A DNA stretch of 64,000 bases from Mycteria americana. Taxonomy: Eukaryota > Chordata > Aves > Ciconiiformes > Ciconiidae. Shown in pieces: positions 1 to 14,390 of this stretch. Position numbers and translations under genes: made by a program. The stretch lies in contig NC_134371.1 in assembly GCF_035582795.1 (NCBI RefSeq), forward strand, positions 52,091,001 to 52,155,000. Direction: 5' to 3'. The notes below the pieces were generated by a model. It was not told the origin of the DNA and searched no databases. It saw nothing but the letters and a program-made list of their open reading frames with translations. Within the stretch, counting starts at the first letter, position 1, and each line of letters opens with the position of its first letter.

Positions 1-2835
1 AGCCCTCATACAGACCCGTTTGTGCATCCATCCCTTTGCACGTGCACCCTCGTGCAGACCAGGCAAGTTTCTTGCATTGAACATGAGATTTATACAACGG
101 GCATTTTCCTGTCCGTTCAGGGCCGTACGCCTCATGTTTGCAACACAGCGGCCTCCTCTCTGCAGCCTTTTTTGCAGCGCTGGGTGCGGCGCTGCTCAGC
201 CCGATCTGTAGCCCTGCGCTTGTGAACAGGAACACGGAGCAGCATCACGCTGCCCTGCAGGTGGGAGCAGAGCAGCGTGTGGGCTGTGCCGGCGGAGGGG
301 CTCCTGCTGGACGGCACCCACCGCCAGTGCCGCTGGGCATCGGCCTCAGCAAGCCAGCCCAGGGCCTGCCCGCCACTTCACCATAACCTGGCACAGATGT
401 TGTCTCTGCTCAAGAAAAAAACATACTTGAAGATTTTTCCCGTGCAAGAAAACGCACGGGCACAGCTCTACACGTTTTGCTGTATGCAAAATAAAAAACG
501 TGAGGAATTAAAAAAATAGCATATACATGCGCAGGTAACATCCAAAGGCGATCCTAGGTGACAATTCAGTACAAATGTTGTGGGATTAAACTGATTTTCC
601 CAGGTGGTGTGAAACACGCAGCAGTCAAAATTGTGAAGCACCATCTCTGCTTGAGGACTCAATGCGTGCTGCAGGATGAGTTGCTGAGGAATGCACTAAG
701 TGGATTCTCACCCCCTTCCAATGCATCTGGCTGGGCCAAATGAGATGACTAATGAAAATGCTATTGAATAAGCAGCTCTGAAGGGAGGAAATCATGCAGA
801 ATAGATAGATTTGTGATCACTGTAACAATATTTGGCTAATGGTTATTCAAAATAAACACAAAGATCCGGAAAAACTGATTCATCTGAATCAGCTGCCCCT
901 AAGACTTATCAAAGGTGAGTGTTTTAGCTCTTGCCCTGGTGCAAAACCTACTGAGGGATTCAACAAATGAAACTCTCTGGTAGGCTATGCAACCTGAGGG
1001 GACTATTGCATAAAGGAGAACAGGATTTATAATGAGGTGCCTGAGAGGGAAACACTGGGATTGAACAGGAGACTGTTAAAATTATACAGTATTATTATGA
1101 GGCATTTAGGGGAAAGGCCAAAAACAAGGAAGGGAGGAACAAAGGCAGATCAGGGAAGAGCAAAAAAGATTGAAGTGGATTGGAGAAGGGGAATAAAAAG
1201 GACCGTTTGCATGTAAGCAGGCTGCTGGTCAGTATGTTTGTGTGGCTGAGCCCTGTGACTGATTGCCACTGTCTATCCTATGTTCTTTTTAAATTCTGGT
1301 TTTAACTATTTTACATGTGATTGTGCTCTCTGTTCTGTGTCCGTGCATGTGATCTGCCCATGAACTCCAAGCCAGACTAGTTGGTGAGCTGAATGAGCAG
1401 TCTGGGAGACAGGTATTGGGAGACCCTTGAAGGGGGTTTTCCCTGAGCACGCATCCTTAGAATCAGGATCGGGCTATGCATGCTGCCTGCGTGTGTGGTG
1501 TGGGTCTCTGTAAAGACCCAGACTGAGAATGGGCAGAAGCAGGACCAAAGCACCTAACACTTCCCATTTGTAGGATAAAGGACGTGATGCCAAAAAAGCA
1601 TCTTTTTTGCACATTTGTTCTGTGACTAATCCATCAGCATATTTACTCATTAGAGCATGCTAGACTACCCAGAGTCACAGGGTTAAGCCTCGATATTTTG
1701 TCATATTAAAAATCTGACTTCAAAAGGTTAGAAGCAGCCTTTGAAGAAACCAATGATCATTGAAATCAGCAGAGAGATTCATGCAGACTTCAGGAAGCTC
1801 TGAATTGGGCCCATGCACATCATGGCAAGGTTACTTATAATTTGTACGCAACCCCCCAGCATTATTATGAGAATTACTGCTATCCTGCGTGTCGTTTCAT
1901 GATCTGAGGAAGTTACTGACAACAGAGGCGGTTGTTATGGGGACAGCAGTCTGTCAAAAAAAGAGGGTACATGACAAAGAGAACATCTGATTATGAAAAA
2001 TTTGTTCTCATACCAACAAGCACTTCAGGCACCAGACAGAAGAGGAGGTGCTTTCACATGCAGCCCTGCAAACACACAGGTATATTTGGGCTTTTAAAGT
2101 TATTGTCCCAGAACCAGAAGCTCAGGGAGAAGAAACTGGATCTGGGGGCACACCAAGGCTACAGCAGGTATAGCATACAATTTTTTGGATTCAATACAAA
2201 CAGGTCAGCAAAAGCGTATTATTTTAGACTTAATTATGATCAATGGGCCACTGTTAGTTTCAGGCTTTTTAAAACAAAGGGTCCTTCTTTCCTCCCTGCA
2301 GGACTCCAAAAAGGAAAAAATCTAAGCTAAGCAAAGCAAAACAAAATGGAGACATAAGAACAGAAAGGGAACAGACCAGTATTGTACTTCATTTGTTCTC
2401 ACTGATCCAAAACATGAATGTTTCAGTTCACTGTAGAATCTCCCTGTGCAATCCTGTTCTGCTCTTGAATTCATGTTCTGCTGCTTCCTTGGGTTTGTTT
2501 TCTTTTTTTGTAAATTCTTCAGAGCAGTACAGGGATAAGAGAACAATCAGTGATTTCTCCAAGCACACACTGTAGCACGGTTATTGTGAAATACAGCTCT
2601 TCTGTAGTTCGGTACTGTAACTACCCACACCCTCTCCTCCTCTTTCCAAGTGCTGTGTTTTCTTCTACTCTTTCATTTAAAGCATTGTCAAAAACCTGAA
2701 GAAATTCTGTAAAATGACTATCAATTGCTGCTAACAGTGGTTAGCAACCAGGTATTAGCAATTGTGGAGGCCTAACGCTAACAAATCCTCTGTATTTCAT
2801 TGCAGTGGAGTTGATCTAAATCTCATCAACAATAA

Positions 2836-2848
2836 GGGGGGGGGGGGG
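2836..2848 (+). repeat. G13 homopolymer
   Basis: Thirteen consecutive G residues, flanked by AATAA and TGGTGG. A second G run of 12 occurs at 5240-5251. Both are unusual in an otherwise AT-rich region and are prone to sequencing error. Confidence 0.9.
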
Positions 2849-4206
2849 TGGTGCCTTTTGGCCTTTGATGAAAGCTTTCTGTCTCTTAACTCTGTTTAGA
2901 GCAGGTGTGATTGACATAATGTTTAAATCTACAGGAGCACACCTCTCCAACAGCGCCTCTCTCCAGTGCCGTTAAAACAGCATTCACAGCAGTGGAATAT
3001 ATATAATTTTTTAAATTTTTAACATACATCCCCACTGACACTTGACATTTTCAGGAGGTGGCTTTCTTTGCATTTTAGGACAATGGGTAGTGGAGCAGGG
3101 ACATGAAAATTGCATTGATTCTTTCTAGAATATGAAATCTAATTCCCTTTGTTTCTTCTTAGATATTAACATAGAAGCAGATCCTTCCATCTGAGCCTCA
3201 CAGAAGAACCATGGTAACCATCCAGAGCCACACTGATTTCATTGGGCTCTTATGTTTGTCATCACAGCATAAATCAGAGCCATAATATGGTATTTCCAAA
3301 GCTGAAATATTATGGCCTCTGTATGTATATATTGTACAACACAAGCATAAAAAATGCCCTAAAATTCAGCAGGAGGGAGTGGAAACATCCCCATACAGAA
3401 ACATACTAATCATGTTATCCTTTCCTACAGGGAAAAAAACCCACTTGGAATATAGATTAAAAGTCAACCAAAGTTAACAAACTTCTTCATATAGCCGCTT
3501 TACAGGAAAGACTGGAAGCTTTCAAATGTGCCATAGCACAGACCTGCTGGAGCTCGCATGCTCCCACGGCCCCACTGGAGCCCCATCAGCATCCCACAAG
3601 CAGCAGTGGGCACTCGCTGGCGAGAGTAATTGCTATAACTTTTGGATCACAGTGGAACACAGAACTGAGGGTAGCAAAACCCATTTCAGGTTTTGGTTTT
3701 GTTTTTGGCATGATTTCCAACTGCTGGTTGGTTGGGAATAGAGAGAGGCTATCAGCTTCATTATCACACAGCCCTAGAGGAAAAAGGATCTTTGCAGAGC
3801 AACTTATTAGTAAGTGGCAAATTATCAGTGAAGTGCCTTACTTTTCTTGCATGCAAATACTTATGAGCAATTATGCTTATTGCTTTTTAGATTTGCAACT
3901 TACTTTTACTTTACACTCCTTGGAGGCCAGCTCTATTTATTACCTAATCTTGCAGGAAAGTGCCGCTGGAGGTGTGTAGGGCTCTGGCTGGGCTGTTTGC
4001 CCTATAGCCTCCACACTGGGCAAGTCAAACCTGCATAGGTGCCCTAAACAAAGACAGAACTGGACTTGTCATTGCTCATTGCCCTTCCACTGTCAGTCAG
4101 CCCACTGATGTCCTGGAGCACTTCTTTCAGTTGCCTATTACGTGCCCATTTGCTCCCATGTTAGAGATGTCTGTGCCATACCCCCTGCCTAACCTTCCCT
4201 GTCCTT

Positions 4207-4223
4207 AAAAAAAAAAAAAAAAA
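4207..4223 (+). repeat. A17 homopolymer
   Basis: Seventeen consecutive A residues. Similar runs occur at about 15030-15045 and 34769-34784. No retrocopy was recognised upstream of any of them. Confidence 0.9.
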
Positions 4224-6524
4224 GCCAAACAAGACATATAACTAACATAAACACACACATTCATTGCCAATATTTTTCAACCCTTCTGTATAGGTACTTA
4301 TGTATCAGAAAGGGCACAAATGCAGTTCCCTCACAAGAAACTTTGCATTTAAGTAGATCTTACGCATATGCCCTCTCTCTCACACACAGCGTAGCTGAAA
4401 TAGTGAATGTGCCATTCACAGCAAGGGTTTATTCACACTGTTTTCCTAGAAAGTTTGGCCAGTGCATATACATTTGAAACACTTTTTAGATAGAAGCAGC
4501 ATGTATGAGAAACTGTGAGGTGCCAAGATAAGAAACGTGAAGATAAATAACACTTGCAGCACACAGCAGCAGTCAGACAACTTATCTCAGAGTATAAAGG
4601 CATGTTTATATGCATGCCCCTTTAAAATAAAAGTCACCATTAACTAGGATGCTGTTACTGTGACTGAAGACAAGAATGCCAAACGAGAGATGTGAAAAAG
4701 CATGTCATCTCCTAGGGAAAAAATAAATGAGTGATTTTTTTCATACAGCTCAAGTAGCAGGGGACTTCTAAGGCCAAAGATCTTGGTCTCTAGTCCTCCT
4801 TGTGACTCTGGTTTGTATAGAAAAATCCATGGGCTTGCGACAAAAAGAAAAAGAGAAGCCTGAAGAGGAGATCCCCAGGTGGGAAGGGACCTACTCCAGG
4901 CAATCCCCCATGAAGGGGGCTCTTCAGAAACAGAAAACTCACCCTTGCCACAGGAGCAGAAGAGAACACACAGCTGGCTGCCGTGTCCACTCTGACATCT
5001 GGCCTTCTCTCTCTGTACAGTTAGTGGGACATGGTAGCATATATGTTACTGCTTTTGTAGGGAAACAGGTAGAAGAGGGCATCTCTCCTTTTCTTCCATA
5101 CTGCAGTAAGCTTAGAAGAGTTTAGGATGTGGGCTTCCTGCAGGAACTGTTCACAGAGCTAGGAGGCTGCCTGTGCTCCTGTGCAAAACTCCCCAAAACG
5201 GCTGTGAATTCACACAGAGTTTAAAAGTAAGTAAAAAAAGGGGGGGGGGGGAAGGTTGAGGGTATATTTATTTGCACTTGCAGGCCACTTTCTAAGCCTT
5301 TGCTCTTGGGCTTTATTCTTGAACTTTGCAGTGTGACTCCGAGCAACATTTTTTCTCATTTTTAATTTATTGTTTTTATTGTTATTTAAAGCTCAGGTTT
5401 CCATGCTCTCTTGAGTCAGACTGCAGAGGTGTACAGCAAACACTAACTGTTACAAGATTTGTGACAGAATCACCAGAATGTTAACATACGGTTTGACATA
5501 ACATTTCAGATATTTTTTCCTGTGTTTCCGAAGTAGTTCATTCCAGGAACAATTTCCACGTGGCCCAATAACATCCTGCCATGACAGTGCTCAGCATTTT
5601 TTTCCTTAAAGTGTGTTACGTTGGTGAGTATTACCGAAGGAGCTGGTCTGCAGAAGGTATTTTCCCATAGTGCAGGAAGGGAAAATTGCCATCTGCTTTT
5701 GCTGGATTTATGATATAGTCTGTACACTGTGGCAAACAGTCAAACTTTCACGTAACAGTTTATTTCCAGGTTACTGACATTTTATAGGGGAATCGCTGCA
5801 TAGTTTTGTGAAAACAAGGAACATATGCAGAATCCTTTAAAATGTATAAGAGAAGAAAATAGTTACAGCCTCTTTCTCACACTGTGCGCATGCTACTTCC
5901 CATGCACTTCAAGGATGACAGAAATTTCAGCAAACACTTTACCATTCAAGCCTCATAAAACCTGCATATGCTGCACATGTTTCTGGATCAGGTTTGTGCA
6001 TGTACTGTGCGTTTAGTACCATCTGAAATTTAATGCTGAAAATAATGCTTCTCTGTGCTTTCCGTTTGTTGTGTTTTGAATTAATCTGCACTGAGGAGCC
6101 TCACATCCAAACATTCTGGTTTCTGTGAAACATCTGATGATTACACACTCTGTTAGCTCAATAATTGTACTGTTAAACCCACTTCGGAGCCTTGGTCTGG
6201 AGACAGGGGGTAAGTTTATTCACTGCAAAAGGTGGGTGCTGTGCTACCCCCCACCACCCTCCCACATGAGTCAGCAGCCAGGGCAGCAGCTCCCAGGGTG
6301 TCAGGGAGACGAGCAGCTTGGCACTGACGGAGGTCTCGCATCCCCCCAGCTCGGCCCTGGGAAGCTTCACTTCAAGGTCTGAAAAATGACTTCTGCCCTG
6401 GTAACTCTGCCTGCTCCGCTCTGTAGCACGGCTCTGCCTCGCCAGGAGACAGCTGCTTCTGCTGAGCCCAGAGCAGCTCGTCCAGAAAATGATAGAAAGC
6501 ATCTGCTCAGTATCAGCTTTTGCT

Positions 6525-6544
6525 TCCTCCTCCTCCTCCTTCTC
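6525..6544 (+). repeat. (TCC)n trinucleotide repeat
   Basis: About six TCC units, producing serine or leucine runs on one strand and a Glu run on the other. This explains the low-complexity open frames around 6.2-6.7 kb. Confidence 0.85.
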
Positions 6545-9500
6545 TTCCATTGCACTTGTTACTCTGGGTCTCAAGTCCTGGCATGAATGTAGAGATGCTC
6601 TCTGCAGCCTGAGCACATTCATCAGTGTGAGGATCGCAGTGTCCGTCAATATTTCCTGCACGATACTTGAGAGCACTTTGAAACCAGTGCTGGCTGCCTC
6701 TCAAAAATCCCAGTGAAAAGTGGATTTCACTCAGCTCCGTGCTCCAGTGTCATATACCTCCTGGGCACGCAGTTCCAGCCAACTCATTGTCTGTGGTCCC
6801 AATCCAGGAGCACTTTAAGTGCAGATAACCTCATCTGCCCACAATTATAGATCTCAATACAGATTCACAACACGGGTTTTCTGCGCAGGTGCGCAACCCC
6901 CGCTTTTTGAGGGCTTTTTAAAATCTCATCCTTTCATCCAGTTTATGTGCAGCCACACAAATAGCTGACTCAGCTCTCCTGAAAGGACCTTCTGAGGAGG
7001 GCAGAAGTGAGCATTGGGGGGTGACAGGGGCTTCAAAGGCAGTTTTTCTCACCTATTTTTTCTACCAAGGGACACATAATCTCAAATCCCACCAGGTTAA
7101 TGGATTCACCCCCTTCACCACTGACACTCCCTGCTCAAAGCCCAGAAGTACCTTAGGTAGCTATGGGAGTGAGCCGTGAAGATTTGTATTTTTCCCTTCT
7201 AAGTGGTGTATGTTAAGTATTCTGGGACAGAAGGGTCAAATCAGGATTCAAACAAAAAAGAAATGCATATATTCCCCCTTCCTGTTGACATTTACCACCC
7301 AGCCCAGTCACCTCCAGCCACGGGCACTGGTGAACTGGCTTTGTTATGGGCTCTGACCCAGATCTTCCCTGTGGCTGAGATACGTCTCTCTTCCTTTTTC
7401 TCTCTCCTTTCCCAGTTACGGCTCCAGCCACTACAGGCAAGCCAGCAGAGAGCCACTCAGAGTGTGAGGGATATGTGCTTATGTATTTTTACATGAGAGG
7501 CTAAAATCATATGCAAACTTACACGTCTAGCATAACGCTACGCCCAGATACCCAGGGCCAGCTTCAGAGTGCCAGGATTAGCACCGCACGAAGCAATCGG
7601 GTCTGCCTTGCCTCCTGCCGCATTCCTGCATGCAAAATAATGGGGCTTGGAAATGGATACACCGTGGGTAAAGCCTGAAACTGGCCCCAGCACTCTGGTT
7701 GCCCAGCTCACACCCACATACAAAGGCCAGCTCCAGCTCTGGCTAGACCGGCTCTAGCTTTCTCCTCGTATTATGTATAAGGAATTTTTCCTGCACTGTG
7801 CTTGTTTAGTGGAATTTGGATGCGGAGCCAAAGATTGCTCCACAACTGCCTCAGAAAAGCGTGATTCATCAGATGGCATTTGCAAGGGGCCATCCCGGTG
7901 CCTGTCCCCTGGAAAACCCCCGGCTACGCCAGCGAAACTCTCTGGTAGCAGTGCTTGTACAGGTGGGGCTCCCACTCGGGTGGGCGTTCCGAGCAGACAC
8001 TCATACACTTACATTGTCTTTTCAGTGTATGACTGCAAACAATTTTAATTTACTCATCTAGAACAGGCTTTCAGTACTATAGAAAAAAAAAAATGGTTTC
8101 CATGTTATTTCTGGAAGCTTGTATCATTTTTTTCCACTTTCTCCTTTCCTCTGGGCAACGCCTCCCCCTTGCATAATTTCATTAAGATGTATAAACTCTC
8201 CAAGATATATACCAGGGGAAGGAGAGCGAAAGCAGCAATCACAGAACAAAATACCAATTTCCATCCAAGTTACACAAAAAAAAAGCAAAATTCCTTGGCA
8301 CCAGAAGCATGGGGAATCAGAGCCACCTACTAGCAAGTGAAGGTGGGGTTCCTGTGTCTGCAGTCAGGGCTGTGCCAGCAACATTAGGAAAGGTATTTTT
8401 ACAGACACTTGAAGTAGAGAGTCTCAACACCTCTTGCTGACATCCGTGCCACTGCTAGTCAGACCAGCCACGTTAAAGGCAGCACTGGAACATCACCCCA
8501 CGCTGTGATCATACCCTCCCTTGGCATACACGTTTACCTCAAGTGAAAAGGTCAGAGATCCCCAGGTATTTATTTAAAACACAGAAACCAGACTGCTGTT
8601 AAATGTGGGACAGGGTCGTGTAGGAAGTCAGTTGTAGGACGTGGGGTTTTGAATCAGAGCTTCACGTCTTCTCACATTATGTTCACCTGAGGATCTGAGT
8701 AAGGATAGGGAAAAAGAAAATTAAAGTTGTTTATGAAGTCCTATAGCCCTGTCAGGCCTGATTCCTTCAGCAAATTAAAGAAATTTGTAAACCGACCACA
8801 ACAACCGAGGTAGCGTCCCAGCTGCCCAGGATCCATCCAGCCTGGCGAGGGCTGTGCCAGAGCAACTGTCTCTCCACGGACCTTCGCCATTTCCCTCCTC
8901 AAAGACAACACACAAACTGTCCATTTAAAGCCACTTCTCAGATGCTCTAAGTCACAAGAAAAGCAAAGCTATATATCAGCAACCATGGATATGGCTTTGT
9001 CAATTCTAGCTCTCAGATTAAATCGATACTCTCACCATCTAAATGATGCATAGGAAATGAAAATGAATTGATGGTCTTGGATCTTTTCCCAGCAGGCTAG
9101 TGTCCGCTTCCCAATGCCACCAGAACGAGTATCACCAGCTGGCTCTCCTCTTGAGGCTTCAGCAAAACACGCAGAGCAGATACAAGGAGCGACCTGCCTT
9201 CCCAGCCTTACGCCTGCTCCCTGCCGAGTTCTGCATCCGGGCACTGGGGCAGGGCTGACTGGCCAGGCGCTCGCTGCTATTTCCCGGGCTGAACCAGATT
9301 GGCAAAGACAGGGACAACATAAAGCTTGGAAATTTTTCAGCCACGAGCACGTTTCTTTGCCTGTTACTCGTGTCCTTGTAAACATTTATCCCCAAATGGC
9401 ATCGGAAGACCCACCTTCTATACTGTATTTATATTTGCTCTTGGCATGCCTCGGACAGCGAAAATCAATAAAGGCAGTTTCACTTGCAGGAGTTTGGAGC

Positions 9501-12500
9501 CATGGTGTTTGCCCAGTAAACATCCCATACACACAGTCCTTCATTGCTAAAGAGAACTGCACCAAAGTAAACATATCGCAGGTACTTCTCCTGATCTTAG
9601 AGCTTGTAAAAGGATATTCTTACGGAAGCTGAAGGGCTGGGTTGTGCAACCCTTACAGCACTGAACACCTACCTGCACAGCCAGCCCATTGAGAAGGTCT
9701 GGCACAGAAATGTTCCCCACAAGTCTGTGGTTTCAGTAAACCAGCAAATTAGTCAATGAAAGACGGCAGCATCTCCAAAATGGCTGAGGTCTCAGCCCTG
9801 AATTTTAGAGGGTGCCTTTTTCTGATAAAGTTAGCATAAATGTACAGTAAAATCCTTTCAGGAAGAAAATGGTCCCCACATACTGATAGGGTGCTGCGGT
9901 AGTCCTCCAAACGAGTGGAAGTTTTGCACCAGATTTTATTAGGAAGGAAGGATTTAGCAAGACTTTTTACTGTTTTAAATTGGCAGCAAAAAAGAAGAAA
10001 AAGCGTTCAACCGAGTGATTCATTTCAGCAGCTCCAGGACAGCCTGTAGTTTCTTACAGGGAAATAATTGGGATTCAGAAACATATAAAAGACCACTCCA
10101 AATGCCATATGTCTTTTAATCCAACAATGATGTTGTATGCCACTGTCAGCCTGACTGTGACAAAGAAATTTCTGCCAGAAAAAAAACCCAAACAAACTCA
10201 AGCCACAGGGAAGAGAAAATAAAGACTGAGAGATTGTTGTCAAACTTTTAGCAGGTTGAAATTGGAGCTGCTGTGCACAATGGCTCCAGTGTGCAGTTTT
10301 CAAAAGAGGCATCTGGAAAAAACAAGCTTCAAATCGTTTTGGATGTGAAGCCAAAGGAATTGAGAAGAAACATTTCAGGAACAGAAAAAAGTCCATTAAG
10401 AGGGGTCAGGGCAGAAACAGTTCACCTCTACCCCAGGTAGTGATCAAGCTCCGAGAAGCATCCCAGGTTTTTTGGAGGATGGTTTCACTGGAGCTTATTT
10501 AACCCTACCCTTTATATGACAGAGCTTCGGACGCTGAGCAGTGGAGAGGCAGAACAGCCCTGTGAACAGTCAGCGTGTTGAACTGCAGGATTTCTTTGCT
10601 TTTTGTGATGTGTTAGGACCAGTTCCAAACTCCTCGTAATCGTCGCATTAATCTCACGAGCTGTGCCTGACTTCAGCTCTGCAACATTAGAAACAGATTT
10701 CCACCAGCCCGGCCTTTGACAGCCATTTAGCCGCTGCCTTTGTGTGAGAACTCATAGAAGGAAACAAGGGCTGCGCCTCCAAACGTGGCGACTGCTGCGG
10801 GAGAGAGCGAGAGCCACCCCGCTCTGCTCAGGCTGGAAACACCTTTGCATTTAAAAGTCAGCTCCAAAGAGCTCCAAAATGCTCGGCTTGCTCTGCCCCA
10901 GAGTGCAGCACACCCCCCAGCAACCCCCAGCCTGCAGGCGAGGTGGAGGAGCCCCATCTGGGTCCTTTTGTGCAGAGAGCTCTGGAGAGACACAAAATCA
11001 GCAAAAGTCCCTTTCTTTCCTCCGGGTGTCAGACCAGAGGCACACGCCTGTCTTTGGCACAAATGAGGCAGGTCGGGGGGTATCTGGCAGTCCTTCATCC
11101 CCCTGGGCGAGCACGTGTGGGACTCCAGTATCCTCTGCCAGCAGCGCCTGAAGCTCCTTCCCTGTCTCCTGTACAGGAGCCCACGCTGTGGCCAGGCTCT
11201 GAAGGCTGTACAAGCTCAGACCGCTCAGGAACTAGCAAACGACAGAGCATCTTGCATGGGGCAGGAAGCAGAGGGGCTGCTGCCAGCGAGGAGCCCCCCA
11301 AACAGGGCAGCGGCGAGCAGCTGGGGCACGTACCGCGGCCTGGGCCTGTTTGCGTGACACAACCAAAGAAGTTATCTATCAAAGGCTGTAGCTTACACCA
11401 AGGGGTAACGCCTCTTCCCTTCAAGCAGATGGTGCCTCTGTGCCCAGACAACACCACGGGCTGGTATGGAAAAAGCAAAAGGGGCATGTGCTGTGGAGGA
11501 TGGACAAAAGCGAGGCAGAGAAGGACAGAGAAATTAGTTTTTCTATCACAGAAAGCTATGCCAAGCAGCCTGTAATACAGCTGTCACGATGGGGGAATCG
11601 AAGCCATGCCTGTGGCTAGCAGCCACGCTGCCGCGGTCTGGGGTGCGAGCAGATGCCGTAGTTGCGGTGCATCCTGAGGGGAGGAAGGAGGCTTGCACAG
11701 CACACAGCGGCCGTTTACTCTCCACCAGGGCGTTTTATCAGAGAGCCTCCCGTTCTGACAGCAGCCAAGGAGGTGCTGCAGATAATACGAAAATCAGGGC
11801 AAAAACCAGGGTCATGCCACGACAGAGGTGGTTTCCATGCGTTCACTAATACTCCCTAGAGTTCTCTCCCATGAACTTCCTTTGCGTCCTCTTGAGACTA
11901 CAAAAACTCATAGCATCCCCAATATCCTGTAGCGAGGCGTTTCACAGCTGCAAACCTCCAAAGCAGCACCACACCAAAATACTTTCGTACTAAACCAAGT
12001 GTTAAGGGTTGCTTTTCTTTCCCAAGATGTGTAATTCACAGCTACTGACAGGAACAGAGCCAGCCCTGCAGGCAGTGGGGCTGCCGAGGGCCAATGGCCT
12101 TGGGGCTCAGGGCATTTTTACCCCAAGTCCTGGTAAACCTGCCCAGTCCCGCCGCACATCCCAGCCCAGGGAATCCCTCCTGGCCACCCCAGCCCGCTCC
12201 ACTCGCATACACCAAGGAGCAGTAGCTCACACGGAGGCCCGTTAGCTGCTAAGCACTGGAAGTGCTGTGGCCAGCAGGATAACAAGTGGAGAACCAGCCT
12301 CTACACACCTTTTTCCACATCATATCAGGCTGCCATAGTTTTATAATATGCAGTGCCTAAGTCCAGTCTGCGTCTGTCTGTTCATCCTTTAAGCTTCTTT
12401 GAACTTAAGTCTTGCACAGAGCTAATCACACTGCCAACATTTTGCTAATAATAGCTAGCAGCAGCCCTTCAGGCTGTCAGGAGCACTGGTCGCAGCCTAA

Positions 12501-12689
12501 CGAAACTGCAGCAGTGCTGGATCTCTGAGGTCTCCTCCAAGCCGGCCCTTTCTCACTCTGGTGAGGAGAGAGCAGCAGATTGTAAAGCTAAAACGCTCAT
12601 TTTGGGACCCTCTGAGTCCCACCCAGGCTGTTCATCGGTGTTTCACACCCCACGCCGTCTGCTGCCGAGCTCCTCTGGGGGAGTCAGCA

Positions 12690-13080
12690 ATTAGCAGCCC
12701 CGTAATGAACGTTAAAAGCATTTAATTAAACGAATATATTCAGAGTTAAACATGCTGCTAAGGCTGATGAATGCAAGCATAAAGATAAACAAAGCTCCAC
12801 AGGCACAAGGACCTTGTCTACCTGGGACGGTAACCTGGAATGCCTTCCTCTGAAGATGCACTTACTTTTCACTGTGGGTGTAATTCTTCTGTGGGGCAAC
12901 TCCTGCAGAGACACCCCGGCTGGGAGCGTACCTGCTCTGCCGGGGAAGAGGTGGCTGAGCTTAGCTTGACTGCCTGCTGCGGAGGAGAAAGGCAGGTTTC
13001 AAACCGTGGTGCAGCACTGCTGCCTATATGATCATTTTACAGTCTTTTAATTACTTCAGAAAAATGATTTAATTAAGGCC
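12690..13080. promoter_or_regulatory. Possible AT-rich regulatory element (homeodomain-type sites)
   Basis: Homeodomain-core motifs cluster here in an otherwise GC-rich neighbourhood: GCAATTAGC at about 12687-12695, the palindrome TTTAATTAAA at 12721-12730, TTTTAATTAC at about 13045-13054 and GATTTAATTAAGG at about 13066-13078. The texture resembles conserved noncoding enhancers, but I cannot test conservation here. No coding potential is seen. Confidence 0.15.
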
Positions 13081-14234
13081 TCTTCTGTACAGTTCTAGTT
13101 CAAAACTGCAGCCTGTCAGCTTTACTAATCCTAAACTGAAAGAAGAACGGTCCCTCAGAGAGGACACGCTAAGGCTCTTCCGCGATACCTGCGTGGACTC
13201 CTGGAGCTGACCTCTGTCTAGCAGAGACGGCACTCGATCACTGTGGTTTCAGACCACCAGTACCTGGGGAAAATGCCCATGCTCTGTGTGGAGGCTGAAA
13301 TTTGTGGTGAGAGGGACACGCACTCAGCCATAAATAGCTTTGAAGGTTTGAGGAACTTTCCCAAGTACTAAGCGTGTGAATTATTCATCCACACTAGTGC
13401 TGGCTCGCAGGGACAGTGCTGCCTCACACCCGTTTAACACACTCTATTTTAAAGCCATTTTATTTAACTAGATTTTAGTACAAAGACAGCTAGAAACATA
13501 TCTCATTCTCCCGGGTCAGATCGTGCTGGTATTTTCTTAGGTCTCAAATACACATAAACATCGATACTAACAGTGATCAATTTACAACCAGCTGGCCTTT
13601 GCCTTTCGTTAAGCACATTTCCCGAATTTTAACAGGTTAAAACTTGAGGGCCTGAGAGGCATCTGGTTTGCAGCTCCGTTGTGCATTACAGCCCTACAGA
13701 CCTGGATATATACCTGGAGTCTCCACTTACCCAGCATTTTACATCCATAGGACATCCTTGCAGCTACACTGCAGCGACAGTGTGGGAAGAAATCCACAAT
13801 AAAACTCTTACGATAGGTAAGAGCCCTGAGGGCTTGTAGACCAACCACCACCTTCAGATATATCCCCTGGACCTCGGAGAAGCCAAAGAGCAAATGAGAG
13901 CAGCAGAGTCACCTGCCCCTGAGCAGAGGCACTCTGAGGCTGTGCAACACCCTGCCACTCTCCCCTGCTCAGCCATCAGACCAAAGTCACCTTGCAAAAC
14001 TGCCTCCAAATTCCCTTTCTCTGGACGACGCCGGGAAGTCGGTGTGGCCAGGCTTTCTGCAGGGCCGACAGCTCAGGAGGGATAAGCAGGAGGGTTGGGC
14101 AGCCCAGACGCACAGCGTGACACTGGTGCTCCTGGGCAGTCTCGTTGTCGCTGCGTGTCCCCAGGGTCAGCGGCTCTACACTGGGAGGCCTCAGCCCAGG
14201 TCCCACATCCCATTACAGACACCCCAAATTTTAC

Positions 14235-14390
14235 CAAACTCTATAAACTGAGAGGATTGAGGAGAGAGCAACAGGAATTACAAAACGAACGCACCCAAAC
14301 AACACACGAAGAAAGGCTGAAGGAAGGGGTTTAACCTAGTGCAGAGAAAAAAATCACAGGGGTGATGAAGCAGCACTCCCTGCAGCGGGG
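14235..14390 (+). mobile_element. Old CR1-like LINE fragment
   Basis: The run around GAGAGGATTGAGGAGAGAGC, then GAAGAAAGGCTGAAGGAAGG, then GTTTAACCTAGTGCAGAGA and GGGGTGATGAAGCAGC follows the sense-strand pattern of older CR1-family ORF2 3' parts. Those encode an arginine-rich RIEER...ERL(R)EL-like stretch followed by the light-chain-like LFSLEKRR region. The copy is short and heavily mutated and sits on the opposite strand from the other LINE pieces. The assignment is from memory of the consensus. Confidence 0.5.

Larger units (their letters stand above)
1..10700. other. Intergenic sequence downstream of LRRC8D
   Basis: No recognisable gene, RNA or transposon. Open frames are short, many are low-complexity, and those on opposite strands overlap. 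Bases 180-400 are GC-richer with a few CpGs; otherwise it is AT-rich with G runs at 2836 and 5240, a poly(A) at 4207 and a TCC repeat at 6525. If the recalled human gene order holds, ZNF326 would lie further left. Confidence 0.6.

Noticed and set aside
6173..6676. 167-codon minus-strand open frame with a Glu run
   Set aside because: The Glu run comes from a TCC repeat; the rest looks random.
10943..11575. 210-codon plus-strand open frame
   Set aside because: It lies in GC-rich sequence with competing frames in the same and opposite strands and has no recognisable homology.
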